Made by a program: the position numbers and the translations under genes. From positions 1 to 64,000 of the forward strand of contig LYSV01000020.1 in assembly GCA_001657315.1 (NCBI GenBank): a DNA stretch of 64,000 bases, given 5' to 3'. This DNA is from Flammeovirgaceae bacterium BBD 1991-12. GTDB lineage: Bacteria; Bacteroidota; Bacteroidia; Cytophagales; Cyclobacteriaceae. Below are positions 9,411 through 19,671 of this stretch, in pieces (the first letter of the stretch is position 1; the number at the start of each line of letters is the position of its first letter). The notes under the pieces were generated by a model. That model was not told where the DNA came from and made no database searches. It saw only the letters and a program-made list of their open reading frames with translations.

Positions 9411-10323
9411 CCAAATGAATATGACTATGAAAGTTAAATTGCAAAACGGATTGTATATAATAGCGTTTATATCAATCTTCCTGTTCTCCTGTGAGCCGGA
9501 GGAATCAGTTCAGCCGGATGATAATGATGGTGTGGTGGATAACACCACGGAGCTACTTCTGTTGCAGGAAGGCATCAATGACCTGACGGGTGTAAATGGG
9601 GTATACCAAAACTTTGAGAACCTTGGTTTATCAAAGCTTTCCACCCTGGGCCGTTCCAAAGCAAAAACTTCTAAGCGTGGCAGAACTCAGGATGACGAAA
9701 CCTGTGCGCTGGTTACAATAAAGGAAAATCCGGACGGCAGCTATTCACTTATTCTTGATTTTGGAGAAGAGGGATGTGTGGACGATGGCCAGCTGATCAA
9801 GGGGATCGTAACATTCACAGGCTCAGAGACCGATTCATCCGGTACACTGAAGGTGGAATTTGACAACTTTTCTGAAGAACCTGCCGACGGCTCTGAAGAT
9901 GACGAGCCCTTCACCATCAACGGCTACTATCAGGGCGAGTTTGCATGGAATCCTGACGCGGAGTTTGATTATGTGGAATCTTATGATCTGGACCTGAGGC
10001 TGGACTACAAGGATGGCACAGTGGAAAGTGTGGAAGCATCCGGAGAGGCTCGTGGAAATGAGCAGAAGTATGTAGTGCTCAGCCATGTGATCAGCGGAGA
10101 AAACAATACCGGAGATGAATTTTATGCCGAAGTAGTGAAGCCGCTGGTGTATGATCTTACCTGTGAGTCACTTGAGATCTATACGGAAGGCACGCAGAAC
10201 TTCCGCTTCAATGAAGATACCGCTACCGTGGACTTTGGGGAGGGCACCTGTGACAATATTGTGACTATCACCGCTCCCGGGATCACCATCATTATAGACC
10301 TGGACGAAATAGAAGGCGCTTAG
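9403..10323 (+). CDS. Lipoprotein, function unknown
   Basis: 306 residues from the first ATG; in-frame ATGs at 9415, 9421 and 9427 are equally good starts, and the one at 9427 gives the most typical signal (MKVKLQNGLYIIAF). The signal ends with a lipobox (FLFSC), followed by an acidic stretch EPEESVQPDDNDG that resembles the surface-export signal of Bacteroidota lipoproteins. The mature part is acidic, with four cysteines spaced through two similar blocks (CALVTIKENPDGSYSLILDFGEEGC and CDNIVTITAPG), so a beta-rich fold with disulfides is likely. The 8-bp overlap with the second FecR indicates coupling. No known domain is recognised. Confidence 0.75.
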   Translation: MYNQMNMTMKVKLQNGLYIIAFISIFLFSCEPEESVQPDDNDGVVDNTTELLLLQEGINDLTGVNGVYQNFENLGLSKLSTLGRSKAKTSKRGRTQDDETCALVTIKENPDGSYSLILDFGEEGCVDDGQLIKGIVTFTGSETDSSGTLKVEFDNFSEEPADGSEDDEPFTINGYYQGEFAWNPDAEFDYVESYDLDLRLDYKDGTVESVEASGEARGNEQKYVVLSHVISGENNTGDEFYAEVVKPLVYDLTCESLEIYTEGTQNFRFNEDTATVDFGEGTCDNIVTITAPGITIIIDLDEIEGA

Positions 10324-10340
10324 TTGAGTTGAGTTGTGTG

Positions 10341-10380
10341 GGGGCCTTGCCTGCGGGCCGGCCCCTGCATTCTTTATCTT
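10341..10380 (+). terminator. Possible terminator after the lipoprotein
   Basis: GC-rich hairpin GGGGCC (10341-10346) with GGCCCC (10360-10365), followed by TGCATTCTTTATCTT. The loop is 13 nt and the T-run is weak. Confidence 0.4.
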
Positions 10381-10452
10381 AACGTCTAAAAATCAGCCAC
10401 TTACATTTCTGTTTGGTAACGTATATAAGATCACAATAAAATTTTTTTATCT

Positions 10453-11262
10453 ATGATAACTGTTAATAAGATCGCGGCTTTACTATTGTCAGCCGTTGTA
10501 ATTTTTTCTTCCTGTACTTCCGATGATGAGGAGTTTTCGCCGGGAGAGGCACCTGAAATACCCCCGGTGGAAACCATGACCATGAACTTTTCCGATTTTG
10601 AGGAGGCTGGAAATACCGGTGGTCGCATTAAAAGCCAGAGCAACCGGAATGGCGCAGCACTGACTGTGGGTTTTTGGAACATTGTACTGGCGGTGAACCT
10701 GGCCGTCCCCGTAGCGGCTTTTAAAGTGGCCATAGCGCAGGACGCTGAATTTGACAGAGACAGGCAACTTTGGGTTTGGTCCTTTGACTTTTTTCATGAC
10801 AGTAAAAGACACACAGCCGAATTGACAGGAGCTCTCATCACCAATGGCGTAGAATGGAATATGACTATATCTCAGGAAAATGGTTTTCAGAATGTGCCCT
10901 GGTACACTGGCCAGATGTCTGCTGACGGATCTTCCGGATACTGGATATTGCAGCATAACGGTACGGACCTTAATGACTACCTGACGATTGACTGGGAAAA
11001 AGAGAATGATGAGGTAGGAGAAATAAAGTACGAGTTGATCGATGAAAGCTCCGATGATTTTGGCAGCTATATTGAGTATGGACGTGTGGATACAGGCGAT
11101 TTTGATACCTACTATGATATCCGGCTTACCAGTGAAGACAGATTAGTGGAAATAGAGTGGAACCGGGAAAAAGGTGATGGAAGGATCCGTGTGACAGAAG
11201 GAACAGTACAGGGGGACTATTTGTGCTGGGATGAAAGCTTTAATAATGCAGATTGTATGTAA
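10453..11262 (+). CDS. Lipoprotein, function unknown
   Basis: 269 residues. The signal peptide MITVNKIAALLLSAVVIF ends in a lipobox (FSSC) followed by acidic TSDDEEFSPGEAPE, which fits a lipoprotein exported to the outer surface. The mature part reads like a beta-rich domain with many Trp/Tyr (LWVWSFDFF, WNMTISQENGF, GYWILQHNG). A C-terminal DYLCWDESFNNADCM contains a likely disulfide. It lies behind the other lipoprotein and before a strong terminator, so it may be the last gene of the FecR-controlled unit or have its own promoter. No function is recognised. Confidence 0.75.
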   Translation: MITVNKIAALLLSAVVIFSSCTSDDEEFSPGEAPEIPPVETMTMNFSDFEEAGNTGGRIKSQSNRNGAALTVGFWNIVLAVNLAVPVAAFKVAIAQDAEFDRDRQLWVWSFDFFHDSKRHTAELTGALITNGVEWNMTISQENGFQNVPWYTGQMSADGSSGYWILQHNGTDLNDYLTIDWEKENDEVGEIKYELIDESSDDFGSYIEYGRVDTGDFDTYYDIRLTSEDRLVEIEWNREKGDGRIRVTEGTVQGDYLCWDESFNNADCM

Positions 11263-11323
11263 GTCATTAGGTTTATTGAGAAAGTTAATTTGGACTTATC
11301 GGCAGGGTCTATTGATCGGTAAC

Positions 11324-11356
11324 AAAAGGCGTTTTTTTAACGCCTTTTTATTTGTT
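11324..11356 (+). terminator. Rho-independent terminator after the second lipoprotein
   Basis: Ten-bp stem AAAAGGCGTT / AACGCCTTTT (11324-11333 with 11339-11348) followed by a T-rich tail. It also faces the convergent uxs gene and could end both transcripts. Confidence 0.8.
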
Positions 11357-11373
11357 TTTCAACCTGTTACTCA

Positions 11374-12366
11374 CTACTTCCGGATATAACCTTCAAACGT
11401 ATTGTGCTCCTTGGCAAAGAGCTCTTCTTCTGAAAGTGTCCTGAAGTATTCATAGGTGATTTTCAGCCCCTCAGCCCGTGAGACCTTCGGTTCCCAATCC
11501 AGTATTTCCCTTGCCTTGTCAATATTGGGCTGGCGTTGCATGGGATCATCCTTGGGCAGGGGCTTGTAAATAACCTTTTGGGTGGTACCAGTGAGCTTAA
11601 TGATCTCTTCGGCGAATTGTCCTATGGTGATCTCGTCCGGGTTTCCAATGTTTACCGGCCATGGGTAATCACTCATCAACAGCCTGTAGATGCCTTCAAT
11701 GAGATCATCCACGTAGCAGAATGATCGTGTCTGGGATCCATCACCAAAAACGGTCAGGTCTTCACCCCTGAGGGCCTGACCTATGAAAGCAGGCAGTACC
11801 CGGCCATCATTCAGCCGCATTCTGGGGCCGTAGGTGTTGAATATTCTTACAATACGCGTTTCCAGACCGTGATAGGTATGGTAGGCCATGGTCATGGCTT
11901 CCTGAAAGCGCTTGGCTTCGTCATATACTCCCCGTGGTCCTACCGGATTCACATTGCCATAGTACTCTTCAGTCTGAGGGTGTACTGTAGGGTCACCATA
12001 AACCTCAGAAGTAGAGGCGATCAGCATACGCGCCTTCTTGGCCTTGGCCAGTCCCAGCAGATTATGGGTGCCCAGTGATCCTACCTTTAACGTCTGAATG
12101 GGTATTTTCAGGTAGTCAATGGGGCTGGCTGGAGAGGCGAAATGCAATATGTATTCCAGTTCTACCGGTACATGCACGAATTTCGAAACATCATGTTCAT
12201 AAAACTCAAAATCCCTGAGCTTAAAAAGATGTTCGATATTTTTAAGAGAGCCTGTTATCAGGTTGTCCATTCCCAACACCCGGTACCCCTCACGAATAAA
12301 GCGATCACAAAGGTGGGATCCCAGAAAACCGGCAGCACCGGTAATGAGTACTGTTTTCTTAGCCAT
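11374..12366 (-). CDS. uxs: UDP-glucuronate decarboxylase (UDP-xylose synthase), SDR family
   Basis: 330 residues. The N-terminal Rossmann motif is [15 protein letters not shown]; the active-site YDEAKR motif (Tyr and Lys of the SDR triad) is preceded by the family-specific [19 protein letters not shown]. The enzyme oxidises and decarboxylates UDP-glucuronate to UDP-xylose using bound NAD. It overlaps the UDP-glucose dehydrogenase gene by 8 bp, so the two successive steps are made from one transcript: UDP-glucose to UDP-glucuronate to UDP-xylose. The products probably feed surface polysaccharide; no glycosyltransferase lies nearby. Confidence 0.92.
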   Translation of the reverse strand: MAKKTVLITGAAGFLGSHLCDRFIREGYRVLGMDNLITGSLKNIEHLFKLRDFEFYEHDVSKFVHVPVELEYILHFASPASPIDYLKIPIQTLKVGSLGTHNLLGLAKAKKARMLIASTSEVYGDPTVHPQTEEYYGNVNPVGPRGVYDEAKRFQEAMTMAYHTYHGLETRIVRIFNTYGPRMRLNDGRVLPAFIGQALRGEDLTVFGDGSQTRSFCYVDDLIEGIYRLLMSDYPWPVNIGNPDEITIGQFAEEIIKLTGTTQKVIYKPLPKDDPMQRQPNIDKAREILDWEPKVSRAEGLKITYEYFRTLSEEELFAKEHNTFEGYIRK

Positions 12367-13672
12367 TGACTGTTGCTCTTCCTATACTGTAATATGTGAA
12401 TCCCAGCTCTTCCATATCCCTGAGTGCATACAGGTTTCTGCCATCGAAGATCACATTGTTTTTTAAACCTTTTGAGATCCTGTCAAAATCAGGAGTCCTG
12501 AATACCGGCCACTCGGTAGCTATGAACAGGGCATCAGCATCATCTACTGCTTCGTAGGCATCATGACAAAAGGTAGCCTTGTCCCCAATCAGTTGTTTTA
12601 CATTTTCCATGGCCTCCGGATCATAACACTTCACCGTGGCCCCTTCTGATACCAATTGATCAATATTGTAAAGTGATGGTGCTTCACGTATGTCGTCCGT
12701 ATAGGGCTTAAAGGCCAGCCCCCAGAGTGCTATGGTTTTGCCGTTCAGATCGCCGTTAAAAAAGTCTTTTATTTTCGGGATCATTTTGGTTTTCTGGATT
12801 TCATTGACGGACATCACAGATTTCAGGATACTGAAATCATACTTTGCCTGTTCGGCAGATTTGGCCAGAGCCTGTACATCTTTGGGGAAACAGCTTCCAC
12901 CATACCCGATCCCCGCAAAAAGGAACCTTTTGCCTATCCGGCTGTCGGTACCTACTCCTTTCCTGACGGCGTCCACATCTGCTCCAAGCAGTTCACACAT
13001 ATTGGCTATTTCGTTCATGAAAGTGATCTTCGTCGCCAAAAATGAATTGGCCGCATACTTGGTCAGCTCGGCAGACTTCTCATCCATGAAAATGATCGGA
13101 TTTCCCTGCCTCACCAGTGGGGCATAGAGGGATTCCATAACATTTTTCGCCTTTTCCGATGAAGTACCAATGACCACACGGTCCGGTTTCATAAAATCTT
13201 CCACAGCTACTCCCTCTCTCAGAAATTCCGGATTGGACACTACGTCGAACTCAACCTTGGCCTTCTCTGCAATTTTGGAAGTAACTTTCTCCGCTGTGCC
13301 TACAGGTACGGTACTTTTATCCACAATGATCGTATACTGATCAAGCAGAGGACCAAGGTCTTCTGCTACCCTGAGAATATACTGCAGATCCGCAGAACCA
13401 TCTTCGCCGGGAGGTGTAGGGAGCGCCAGAAAAATGATCTTTGCATCTTTTATTCCTTCTGCCAGATCGGTAGTAAAGTGTAAGCGGTCCTGCTCTATGT
13501 TACGCTCGAATATTACATCCAAACCGGGTTCGTAAATGGTGATCTTGCCATTTTGAAGGCTCTTGACCTTGTTCTCGTCAATATCGATACAGGTGACACT
13601 ATTGCCTGTTTCAGCAAAACACGTCCCTGTTACGAGTCCTACATATCCGGTTCCTACTACCGCAATTTTCAT
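12359..13672 (-). CDS. ugd: UDP-glucose 6-dehydrogenase
   Basis: 437 residues, the usual length. The NAD site is [17 protein letters not shown]; the catalytic cysteine is in [14 protein letters not shown]; the C-terminal UDP-binding domain contains [13 protein letters not shown]. It oxidises UDP-glucose twice to UDP-glucuronate with two NAD. It is the first gene of a two-gene operon with uxs (8-bp overlap). A TATTTTTG sequence in the leader resembles the Bacteroidota -7 box, but without a well-spaced -33 element. Confidence 0.95.
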   Translation of the reverse strand: MKIAVVGTGYVGLVTGTCFAETGNSVTCIDIDENKVKSLQNGKITIYEPGLDVIFERNIEQDRLHFTTDLAEGIKDAKIIFLALPTPPGEDGSADLQYILRVAEDLGPLLDQYTIIVDKSTVPVGTAEKVTSKIAEKAKVEFDVVSNPEFLREGVAVEDFMKPDRVVIGTSSEKAKNVMESLYAPLVRQGNPIIFMDEKSAELTKYAANSFLATKITFMNEIANMCELLGADVDAVRKGVGTDSRIGKRFLFAGIGYGGSCFPKDVQALAKSAEQAKYDFSILKSVMSVNEIQKTKMIPKIKDFFNGDLNGKTIALWGLAFKPYTDDIREAPSLYNIDQLVSEGATVKCYDPEAMENVKQLIGDKATFCHDAYEAVDDADALFIATEWPVFRTPDFDRISKGLKNNVIFDGRNLYALRDMEELGFTYYSIGRATVNG

Positions 13673-13789
13673 AGTTTAAGATGAGTTTAAAAAATCTATT
13701 ACAAAACGGCCCAAAAATAATAGAATATTTGATCTAATCCTTCTGCAAACCGGAAATTGAAAAATTTAATAATATCACCGAACTAACAT

Positions 13790-13818
13790 TCGTTTGGTAG
13801 CCATTTTGTATATCTTTG
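13790..13818 (+). promoter_or_regulatory. Bacteroidota-type promoter of the acyl-CoA dehydrogenase gene
   Basis: TATCTTTG at 13811-13818 matches the TAnnTTTG -7 consensus exactly; TTCG/TTTG sequences 14-18 nt upstream are candidate -33 elements. The start codon lies 21 nt downstream. Confidence 0.6.
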
Positions 13819-13839
13819 CCGAAAACGATTTAAACGAGC

Positions 13840-15012
13840 ATGGAAGCGATAATAAGTGAAAAACAGTTGGCCTTTGGGTTTGAGGAAAATGAAAACCAGG
13901 TGATGATCTCCCAGATGATCAGGGACTTAGGTGAGCGTGAGATCAGCCCGCACATGATGGATTGGGATGAGTCGCAGGAATTTCCTTTGGCGTTGTTCAA
14001 AAAGCTGGGAGAGCTGGGGCTGATGGGAGTACTTGTTCCGCAGGAATATGGCGGCTCCGGGTTTGGCTATCATGAATACGTAACGGCCATTGCCGAATTG
14101 TCGAAGATTGACGGATCCATAGGCTTATCCATGGCTGCTCATAATTCCCTATGCACAGGACATATCATGCAATTCGGCAACGAAGCACAAAAACAAAAAT
14201 ATTTACCTCGTCTGGCTACTGCTGAATGGATAGGTGCATGGGGTCTGACAGAACCCAACACAGGCTCCGATGCCGGTAATATGAAAACCGTAGCAAGAGA
14301 AGATGGAGATCATTACATAATTGATGGTGCCAAGAACTTCATCACTCATGGTATATCCGGTGATATAGCGGTGGTAATAGCCCGCACCGGTGAACCCGGC
14401 GACTCACACGGTATGACGGCCTTTGTCGTAGAACGTGGTACGCCAGGCTTTAGCGGAGGAAGAAAGGAAAACAAGCTGGGCATGCGTGCCTCGGAAACGG
14501 CCGAGATGATCTTTGACAACTGCCGTGTACCCAAAGAGAACATTCTTGGCAATGTTGGCGAAGGTTTCATCCAGTCGTTGAAGGTACTGGACGGTGGTAG
14601 GATATCCATTGCTGCGCTTAGCCTGGGCATTGCACAGGGTGCCTATGAAGCCGCTCTTCAGTATTCCAAAGAGCGGGAGCAGTTCAACCAGTCCATATCC
14701 AAATTTCAGGCCATATCCTTTAAGCTTGCGGACATGGCTACCAAAATAGAAGCAGCCCGGCTACTTACTCACCGGGCAGCTGATCTGAAAAACCAGGGAA
14801 AAAAGGTGAGCAAGGAATCTGCGATGGCCAAGTATTATGCTTCCGAAGTAGCTGTAGAGGCTGCCAATGAAGCGGTACAGATATTCGGTGGCTATGGCTT
14901 TACCAAGGATTACCCGGTAGAAAAATATTACCGTGATGCAAAGCTGTGTACGATAGGAGAAGGCACTTCGGAAATCCAGAAACTTGTGATCTCCAGGTCT
15001 ATTCTGAAGTAG
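13840..15012 (+). CDS. Acyl-CoA dehydrogenase
   Basis: 390 residues, the full length of the family. It has the FAD-binding motif [15 protein letters not shown] (about 133-148), the NFITHG segment, and the C-terminal region [21 protein letters not shown], followed by IGEGTSEIQ, where the Glu of EGTSEIQ is the catalytic base in short-chain and butyryl-type members. It catalyses FAD-dependent alpha,beta-dehydrogenation of an acyl-CoA and passes electrons to ETF. The sequence is closest in pattern to short-chain (butyryl-CoA) dehydrogenases; the chain length cannot be fixed by eye. It is transcribed alone. Confidence 0.95.
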   Translation: MEAIISEKQLAFGFEENENQVMISQMIRDLGEREISPHMMDWDESQEFPLALFKKLGELGLMGVLVPQEYGGSGFGYHEYVTAIAELSKIDGSIGLSMAAHNSLCTGHIMQFGNEAQKQKYLPRLATAEWIGAWGLTEPNTGSDAGNMKTVAREDGDHYIIDGAKNFITHGISGDIAVVIARTGEPGDSHGMTAFVVERGTPGFSGGRKENKLGMRASETAEMIFDNCRVPKENILGNVGEGFIQSLKVLDGGRISIAALSLGIAQGAYEAALQYSKEREQFNQSISKFQAISFKLADMATKIEAARLLTHRAADLKNQGKKVSKESAMAKYYASEVAVEAANEAVQIFGGYGFTKDYPVEKYYRDAKLCTIGEGTSEIQKLVISRSILK

Positions 15013-15198
15013 GTCAGTAATTTCAGCTACTCAGAACACAGAGGGTATTCAAGGGTGACTGAAAAAGACTCTTTTAAACCGTCTGCCTGGCAAGGTCTGT
15101 TGTATACGTCGGATTTTATCCTTCAGCAAAGAATATCATCCAGCCCAGGTCGTTTTAGTTCAAACCAGTAAATTCATCGGTAAATTTAACGACCAGCA

Positions 15199-16344
15199 GT
15201 GGATATCCTCAACGTACTGATCCTGGCAGGAGCCATTCAGGGCCTTATTTGTAGTATACTACTTTGGTCAAAAGGTAAGGACCGTCTCTCGAGCAGGCTT
15301 CTGGCCGTATTGATCTTTCTTTTTGCACTGGCATGCCTCAATATCTATCTGATGGAGTCAGGAATAAAGTACCGGTCCACCTTTTTCCATATGATCAGCT
15401 ACACATTTCCACTCATTGTTACACTGCCCGTTGGTCCGTTGATCTATTTCTATGTGCGGTCATTGTTACATGCTGATTTCAGGTTGCCCTCCTGGTATTT
15501 CGTGCATTTTTGTCCGGTAGTACTTGATCTTCTACCTTATCTCACAGGTACTGTTTACCTGCTGGGCAAAAGTTTTGGGTACATCTACCCACAGGAGGAG
15601 CTGCAATGGAAAGACCTGATCGATTTCTTTCATGTGTATATTGATATACCCCGGTGGGTCTCAGTGAGTATATATCTCTTTGTAACGGTTAAATGGATGG
15701 TCAGAACAAAGAAAACCTCGGATCAGGACCGATCCATACAGTGGTTAAGGCAGTTTCTTGCGGTGTTTGGTTTCTTTCAACTGATCTGGCTTGGGCACCT
15801 GATTCCCTATGTGGTTCCGTCTTCACAGGAAGTATGGATAGAAGCTGTTAAGTGGTATCCCATATACATTCCATTGGCAATATTGGTGTACTGGCTCAGT
15901 ATCAACAGTTTCTTAAGGCATATTGAAGGTAAATCTGTCCTGTTAAAGAGTCGCTCAGGGGGGCATCTTTCTCCCGAGCTTATTCACCGGGCCGGGTCGG
16001 CCCTGCAGCAGGCTATGGAGCAGGACCGCCTTTTTCTCGACCCGAAGCTCACCCTTGGGTACGTGGCCGACCATACGGGCCTTCCCATGAAAGTGATCTC
16101 TCATGTGCTTAATCAACACATGAAGAAAAGCTTCAATGAATTTGTTAACGGATACCGGACAGACGAACTGAAAAGGCGACTGCTGGAGCCGGGAAATGAA
16201 CATTTAACTATTACAGGCCTCGCTTTCGATTGTGGTTTTAACTCACAGGCCACCCTCCAGCGTGTTTTCAAGCAGTTCACCAAACTTTCTCCAAAGGAAT
16301 ACCAGCGAATGCATCAGTCTTTTTCACTGCCAGAAATAAGATAA
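15199..16344 (+). CDS. Membrane-bound AraC-type transcriptional regulator
   Basis: 381 residues from GTG 15199. The N-terminal two thirds hold about seven hydrophobic helices (starting VLILAGAIQGLICSILLW), and the C-terminal 110 residues form an AraC double helix-turn-helix: LTLGYVADHTGLPMKVISHVL, then LTITGLAFDCGFNSQATLQRVFKQFTKLSPKEYQ. This 7TM-plus-HTH architecture is widespread in Bacteroidota and is thought to sense an outside or membrane signal. The neighbouring serine hydrolase gene begins 69 bp downstream in the same direction and could be a target. Confidence 0.88.
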   Translation: MDILNVLILAGAIQGLICSILLWSKGKDRLSSRLLAVLIFLFALACLNIYLMESGIKYRSTFFHMISYTFPLIVTLPVGPLIYFYVRSLLHADFRLPSWYFVHFCPVVLDLLPYLTGTVYLLGKSFGYIYPQEELQWKDLIDFFHVYIDIPRWVSVSIYLFVTVKWMVRTKKTSDQDRSIQWLRQFLAVFGFFQLIWLGHLIPYVVPSSQEVWIEAVKWYPIYIPLAILVYWLSINSFLRHIEGKSVLLKSRSGGHLSPELIHRAGSALQQAMEQDRLFLDPKLTLGYVADHTGLPMKVISHVLNQHMKKSFNEFVNGYRTDELKRRLLEPGNEHLTITGLAFDCGFNSQATLQRVFKQFTKLSPKEYQRMHQSFSLPEIR

Positions 16345-16413
16345 ACTTGTCTCAGATCTGGATTTGAGAAGATTTGAATGTTGTACGGGCAGTTATTTGT
16401 ATCCAAAAAAGAA

Positions 16414-18093
16414 ATGCGATACGTATTGGTTAACCTGTTGCTCTTCCTTTCCTGTCTGTCAGAGGCGCAGCCCCATGACTTCACTCTGGCCCTTGACTCC
16501 ATATTTAACGACTGGACCTCCTCCACACCCGGTGGAGTTGTAGCTGTAGTTCATCATGACAAGGTCATCTACCGAAAGGCCTTTGGACTGGCTGATATGG
16601 AAAAGAAAATACCGAATGCCCCGGAGTGGAGGTACGATCTGGCCTCTATTGCCAAACAATTCACGGCCATGTGTATTGCCTTACTGGAAGAGCAGAGTAA
16701 GCTCTCAGCCAATGATGATCTCAAAAAATTTTATCCTGAAATGAAGATCACCGATGAGATAAGGATTAAAAACCTTATTGATCATACCAGCGGTCTTCGG
16801 GATGCATCCGTGCTGGCTATACTTTCAGGAAAGATGAACCTGAAGGGAGGGGTGCGGAAAAAGTTTAACACAAAGGACTACTATATCGAATGCTTTCTGA
16901 GGGAGACCAACCTGAATTTTGAACCGGGCTCTGAAACGGCCTATACCAATTTCAACTATGTGCTACTGGCTGATATTGTGGAGAAAGTAAGTGGTCAGTC
17001 ATTTACACAGTTTATGGACAGCGCTATTTTCAAGCCTTTGGGAATGGATAATACCGTCCTTCGTAACAAGGTAAATATGGATATTCCTATGGAGGCAAAG
17101 GGATATCGCGTCAAAGGAGAAAAGTATAAACCTGTAAAGGCCTATGGAGGGGTGTTGGGAGACCATAATATGCTCAGTACACTGGATGACATGATCCGTT
17201 GGGAGCTTAATTTTTTTGACAATCAACTGGGAAAGGGTGATCCCGCCCTGATCAGTAAGGTATTTACCAGTAGTACGCTTAACAATGGCGATCCCAGTGG
17301 ATACGGGTATGGTCTATGGATCTCAGATTACCGGTCACTTCCGCAGATAAGTCATGGTGGGGACGACGGCCGGCATACATCACATATCATAAAATTTCCT
17401 GAAGAAGAATTGATCATTATTGTGCTGGCCAATTCATCGCAATACAGGCAGACCGAAGGGAAAACCTATAAGATTGCGGACTTTTTACTCAGGAATAAGC
17501 TTAAGGATCCGAAATCCGAAGAGGACAGCTTCACGTTCATTACACTTCCTGATTCGGTACTACAGTCCAAAAGCGGCCTTTACACGCGTATTGATGAACG
17601 GGGTCTGGGGCAGCTTATAAAGATGACCCACACAGACGGTGCCTTGTTTGGTAATCGTTCATGGTATGGAAAAGGCACACGGTTTTTTTCTATATCTCCC
17701 AATTATTTTGTGGCAAAAGGTAACGATGGTAAAACGATCGGTATTCGTTTCGGACTGGAATCCGGCGTACAATATGTGGATGAGTTTTATGGGGAAAATC
17801 AGCTGGCGCGATATTACTTTCATAAAAACGAGGGGACTACCTACCGCCACTTTGCCGGGACATTTCTCAACCAAAGCACCGGTGCCAGGCTGAAGATAAA
17901 AAGCAAGAAAGATAAGATCGTCGCTCACAAGGGCATCATTAAAATACCCTTGATATCCTTTGGTACGGATCAGTTTTATGCACCCAATAATATTGCACTC
18001 TTCATTTTTCAGCGCGATGAAAACAAGCGTGTACACCGACTGAAAGTCAATGCTCCCGATTTCCGGAATTTTATTTTTGAACGGGAAAAGTAA
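16414..18093 (+). CDS. Secreted serine hydrolase, beta-lactamase class C / PBP-like
   Basis: 559 residues from ATG 16414, which directly begins a signal peptide (MRYVLVNLLLFLSCLSEAQ); an ATG at 16378 would put 12 extra residues before it. The beta-lactamase-type domain spans about 25-365, with the catalytic SxxK tetrad SIAK (S78, K81), YTNF as the YxN motif, and SHGGDDGRH as the KTG-equivalent HGG. A C-terminal lipocalin-like region of about 190 residues follows, as in many Bacteroidota members. Likely activities are esterase or D-aminopeptidase/transpeptidase in the periplasm; true beta-lactamase activity is not implied. Confidence 0.88.
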   Translation: MRYVLVNLLLFLSCLSEAQPHDFTLALDSIFNDWTSSTPGGVVAVVHHDKVIYRKAFGLADMEKKIPNAPEWRYDLASIAKQFTAMCIALLEEQSKLSANDDLKKFYPEMKITDEIRIKNLIDHTSGLRDASVLAILSGKMNLKGGVRKKFNTKDYYIECFLRETNLNFEPGSETAYTNFNYVLLADIVEKVSGQSFTQFMDSAIFKPLGMDNTVLRNKVNMDIPMEAKGYRVKGEKYKPVKAYGGVLGDHNMLSTLDDMIRWELNFFDNQLGKGDPALISKVFTSSTLNNGDPSGYGYGLWISDYRSLPQISHGGDDGRHTSHIIKFPEEELIIIVLANSSQYRQTEGKTYKIADFLLRNKLKDPKSEEDSFTFITLPDSVLQSKSGLYTRIDERGLGQLIKMTHTDGALFGNRSWYGKGTRFFSISPNYFVAKGNDGKTIGIRFGLESGVQYVDEFYGENQLARYYFHKNEGTTYRHFAGTFLNQSTGARLKIKSKKDKIVAHKGIIKIPLISFGTDQFYAPNNIALFIFQRDENKRVHRLKVNAPDFRNFIFEREK

Positions 18094-18229
18094 CAAGATG
18101 CATGTCCCTGGAGATGTATGAGCAAGGGTCTTGGCCGGCAAAAACATGTTATATTTGAGAGGAAATGCCTGAATTTTAAAGGTAATCGTACATAAGAATT
18201 CTAAAGGCATTGCTAATTACAGTCATTGT

Positions 18230-19021
18230 ATGGACCAGACCTTCTCTATCAGTAAAAAACTCCACCATTCCTCTATGGATACCCTCTGGTTTGGCACGGG
18301 CAAAGACGTGGATATCACTGCCGTGACCATTCCATTTTTGCGGCATGAACTTATTATCAACATGGGGGATGTTTTCGATGTAAGCCATAGCTGCGAAAAC
18401 AATAATATTCTTTTTTCCGCTATCCGGATCCAGGCCATGACTACTGTGGTCAAGGGTAATTACCATGCGGTGGGTATTCTGTTCCACCCTATTGGTATCT
18501 ATGAAACCTTCGGACTGAGTGTGGCAGAGTTGTATGACTCTGATAAGCTGCTTTTTGGCAGACACGAAGAGCTGGCTACTCTGATCAATGCCCGTGACAC
18601 ACCCTATGAAAAACTGGAAGCCCTCGCTTCATTTCTGGCCCGGAATTCAGCAAAGAAGCAATGCCCCACAGTAGTGACTGATTTCTTTAAGGCGATATCG
18701 GCTATGGCCGGCAAGCCAGCAGAGATCAGAAAAATTGCCCGACAGATGAATTTCAGCAGTAAGCACCTGATCTCTACATTCAGGGATGTGGTGGGGATAA
18801 CACCCAAAAAATACCTTCAACTCATGCAGCTCAATTGTGCTATATGGACCATGATAGCCCGGCCCACAAAAAAGCTCACGGAAATAGCGCTGGAGCACGA
18901 TTTCTACGACCAATCCCACTTTATCCGGGTATTCAGGGCCTGGTCCGGGATGACACCCTACACTTTCCGCGCACAACGACTGGCCCAATCCCACAGTTTT
19001 TCAAATACACTGATCCTTTGA
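18230..19021 (+). CDS. AraC-family transcriptional regulator
   Basis: 263 residues, soluble. The N-terminal ~150 residues form a cupin-like sensory domain of the DUF6597 kind (RIQAMTTVVKGNYHAVGILFHPIGIY). The C-terminal HTH_18 domain contains AEIRKIARQMNFSSKHLISTF, then LTEIALEHDFYDQSHFIRVFRAWSGMTPYTF. It lies 57 bp upstream of the RibD/DHFR-like reductase in the same direction and may control it; this pairing is seen in other Bacteroidota, but the target is inferred. Confidence 0.9.
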   Translation: MDQTFSISKKLHHSSMDTLWFGTGKDVDITAVTIPFLRHELIINMGDVFDVSHSCENNNILFSAIRIQAMTTVVKGNYHAVGILFHPIGIYETFGLSVAELYDSDKLLFGRHEELATLINARDTPYEKLEALASFLARNSAKKQCPTVVTDFFKAISAMAGKPAEIRKIARQMNFSSKHLISTFRDVVGITPKKYLQLMQLNCAIWTMIARPTKKLTEIALEHDFYDQSHFIRVFRAWSGMTPYTFRAQRLAQSHSFSNTLIL

Positions 19022-19078
19022 GGTAACTTTTGTACAATTTTATATTCGAAGACAGCCCGACCTTTGGCAAAAAAGCAA

Positions 19079-19618
19079 ATGAGCAACAGAAAAGTAAAAC
19101 TGTACATTGCTGCCAGCATTGATGGCTACATTGCACGACCGGACGGATCACTCGATTGGCTGGAAGGTCTTCCTAACCCCAATAAAATTGACTATGGATA
19201 TCATGCATTTTATAAGACCATCGATACGGTGATCATGGGTAGGATCACCTATGAAGAGGTGCTGAGCTTTGACGTGGACTGGCCCTATGCCAACGGTAAA
19301 ACATATGTGGTGAGCAGTGACAGGGCGCTGAAGATCAAAACCAAAAACACCTGGCTCATCCCGGAAGATCTGGTAAACACGGTAAGGATGATGAAAGATG
19401 AGGAAGGTAAGGATATCTGGCTCCTGGGAGGGGGTAAACTGGTCACTACTTTCCTGAACGCCGACCTGATCGATGAAATGATACTGTTCATCACTCCTGT
19501 CATTCTGGGTGAAGGCATTCCTTTATTCCCGGATAAGCCAAAGGAAGCGACTTTTGAACTGGTGGAGGCCAAGGCCTATGAAACAGGTATGACAGGCCTA
19601 ACCTATAGAAGGAAATAA
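19079..19618 (+). CDS. Dihydrofolate reductase-like (RibD C-terminal domain) protein
   Basis: 179 residues from ATG 19079; a TTG at 19064 would add five. Motifs: VKLYIAASIDGYIARPDG at the start, IDTVIMGRITYEEVL, and DIWLLGGGKLVTTFL (the NADPH-binding GGG), ending LGEGIPLFPD. This is the yyaP/RibD-C reductase fold, which uses NADPH; substrates of these stand-alone copies are mostly unknown. It sits directly behind an AraC regulator. Confidence 0.88.
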   Translation: MSNRKVKLYIAASIDGYIARPDGSLDWLEGLPNPNKIDYGYHAFYKTIDTVIMGRITYEEVLSFDVDWPYANGKTYVVSSDRALKIKTKNTWLIPEDLVNTVRMMKDEEGKDIWLLGGGKLVTTFLNADLIDEMILFITPVILGEGIPLFPDKPKEATFELVEAKAYETGMTGLTYRRK

Positions 19619-19671
19619 GTCAGACACACTTTGTCTTTGCGCCTCTCCGCCTTCGCGGTGAACCCTATGCC

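Noticed and set aside
16414-18093. Antibiotic-resistance beta-lactamase
   Set aside because: The motifs fit the broad serine hydrolase/PBP family with an additional C-terminal domain; nothing points to true beta-lactam cleavage.
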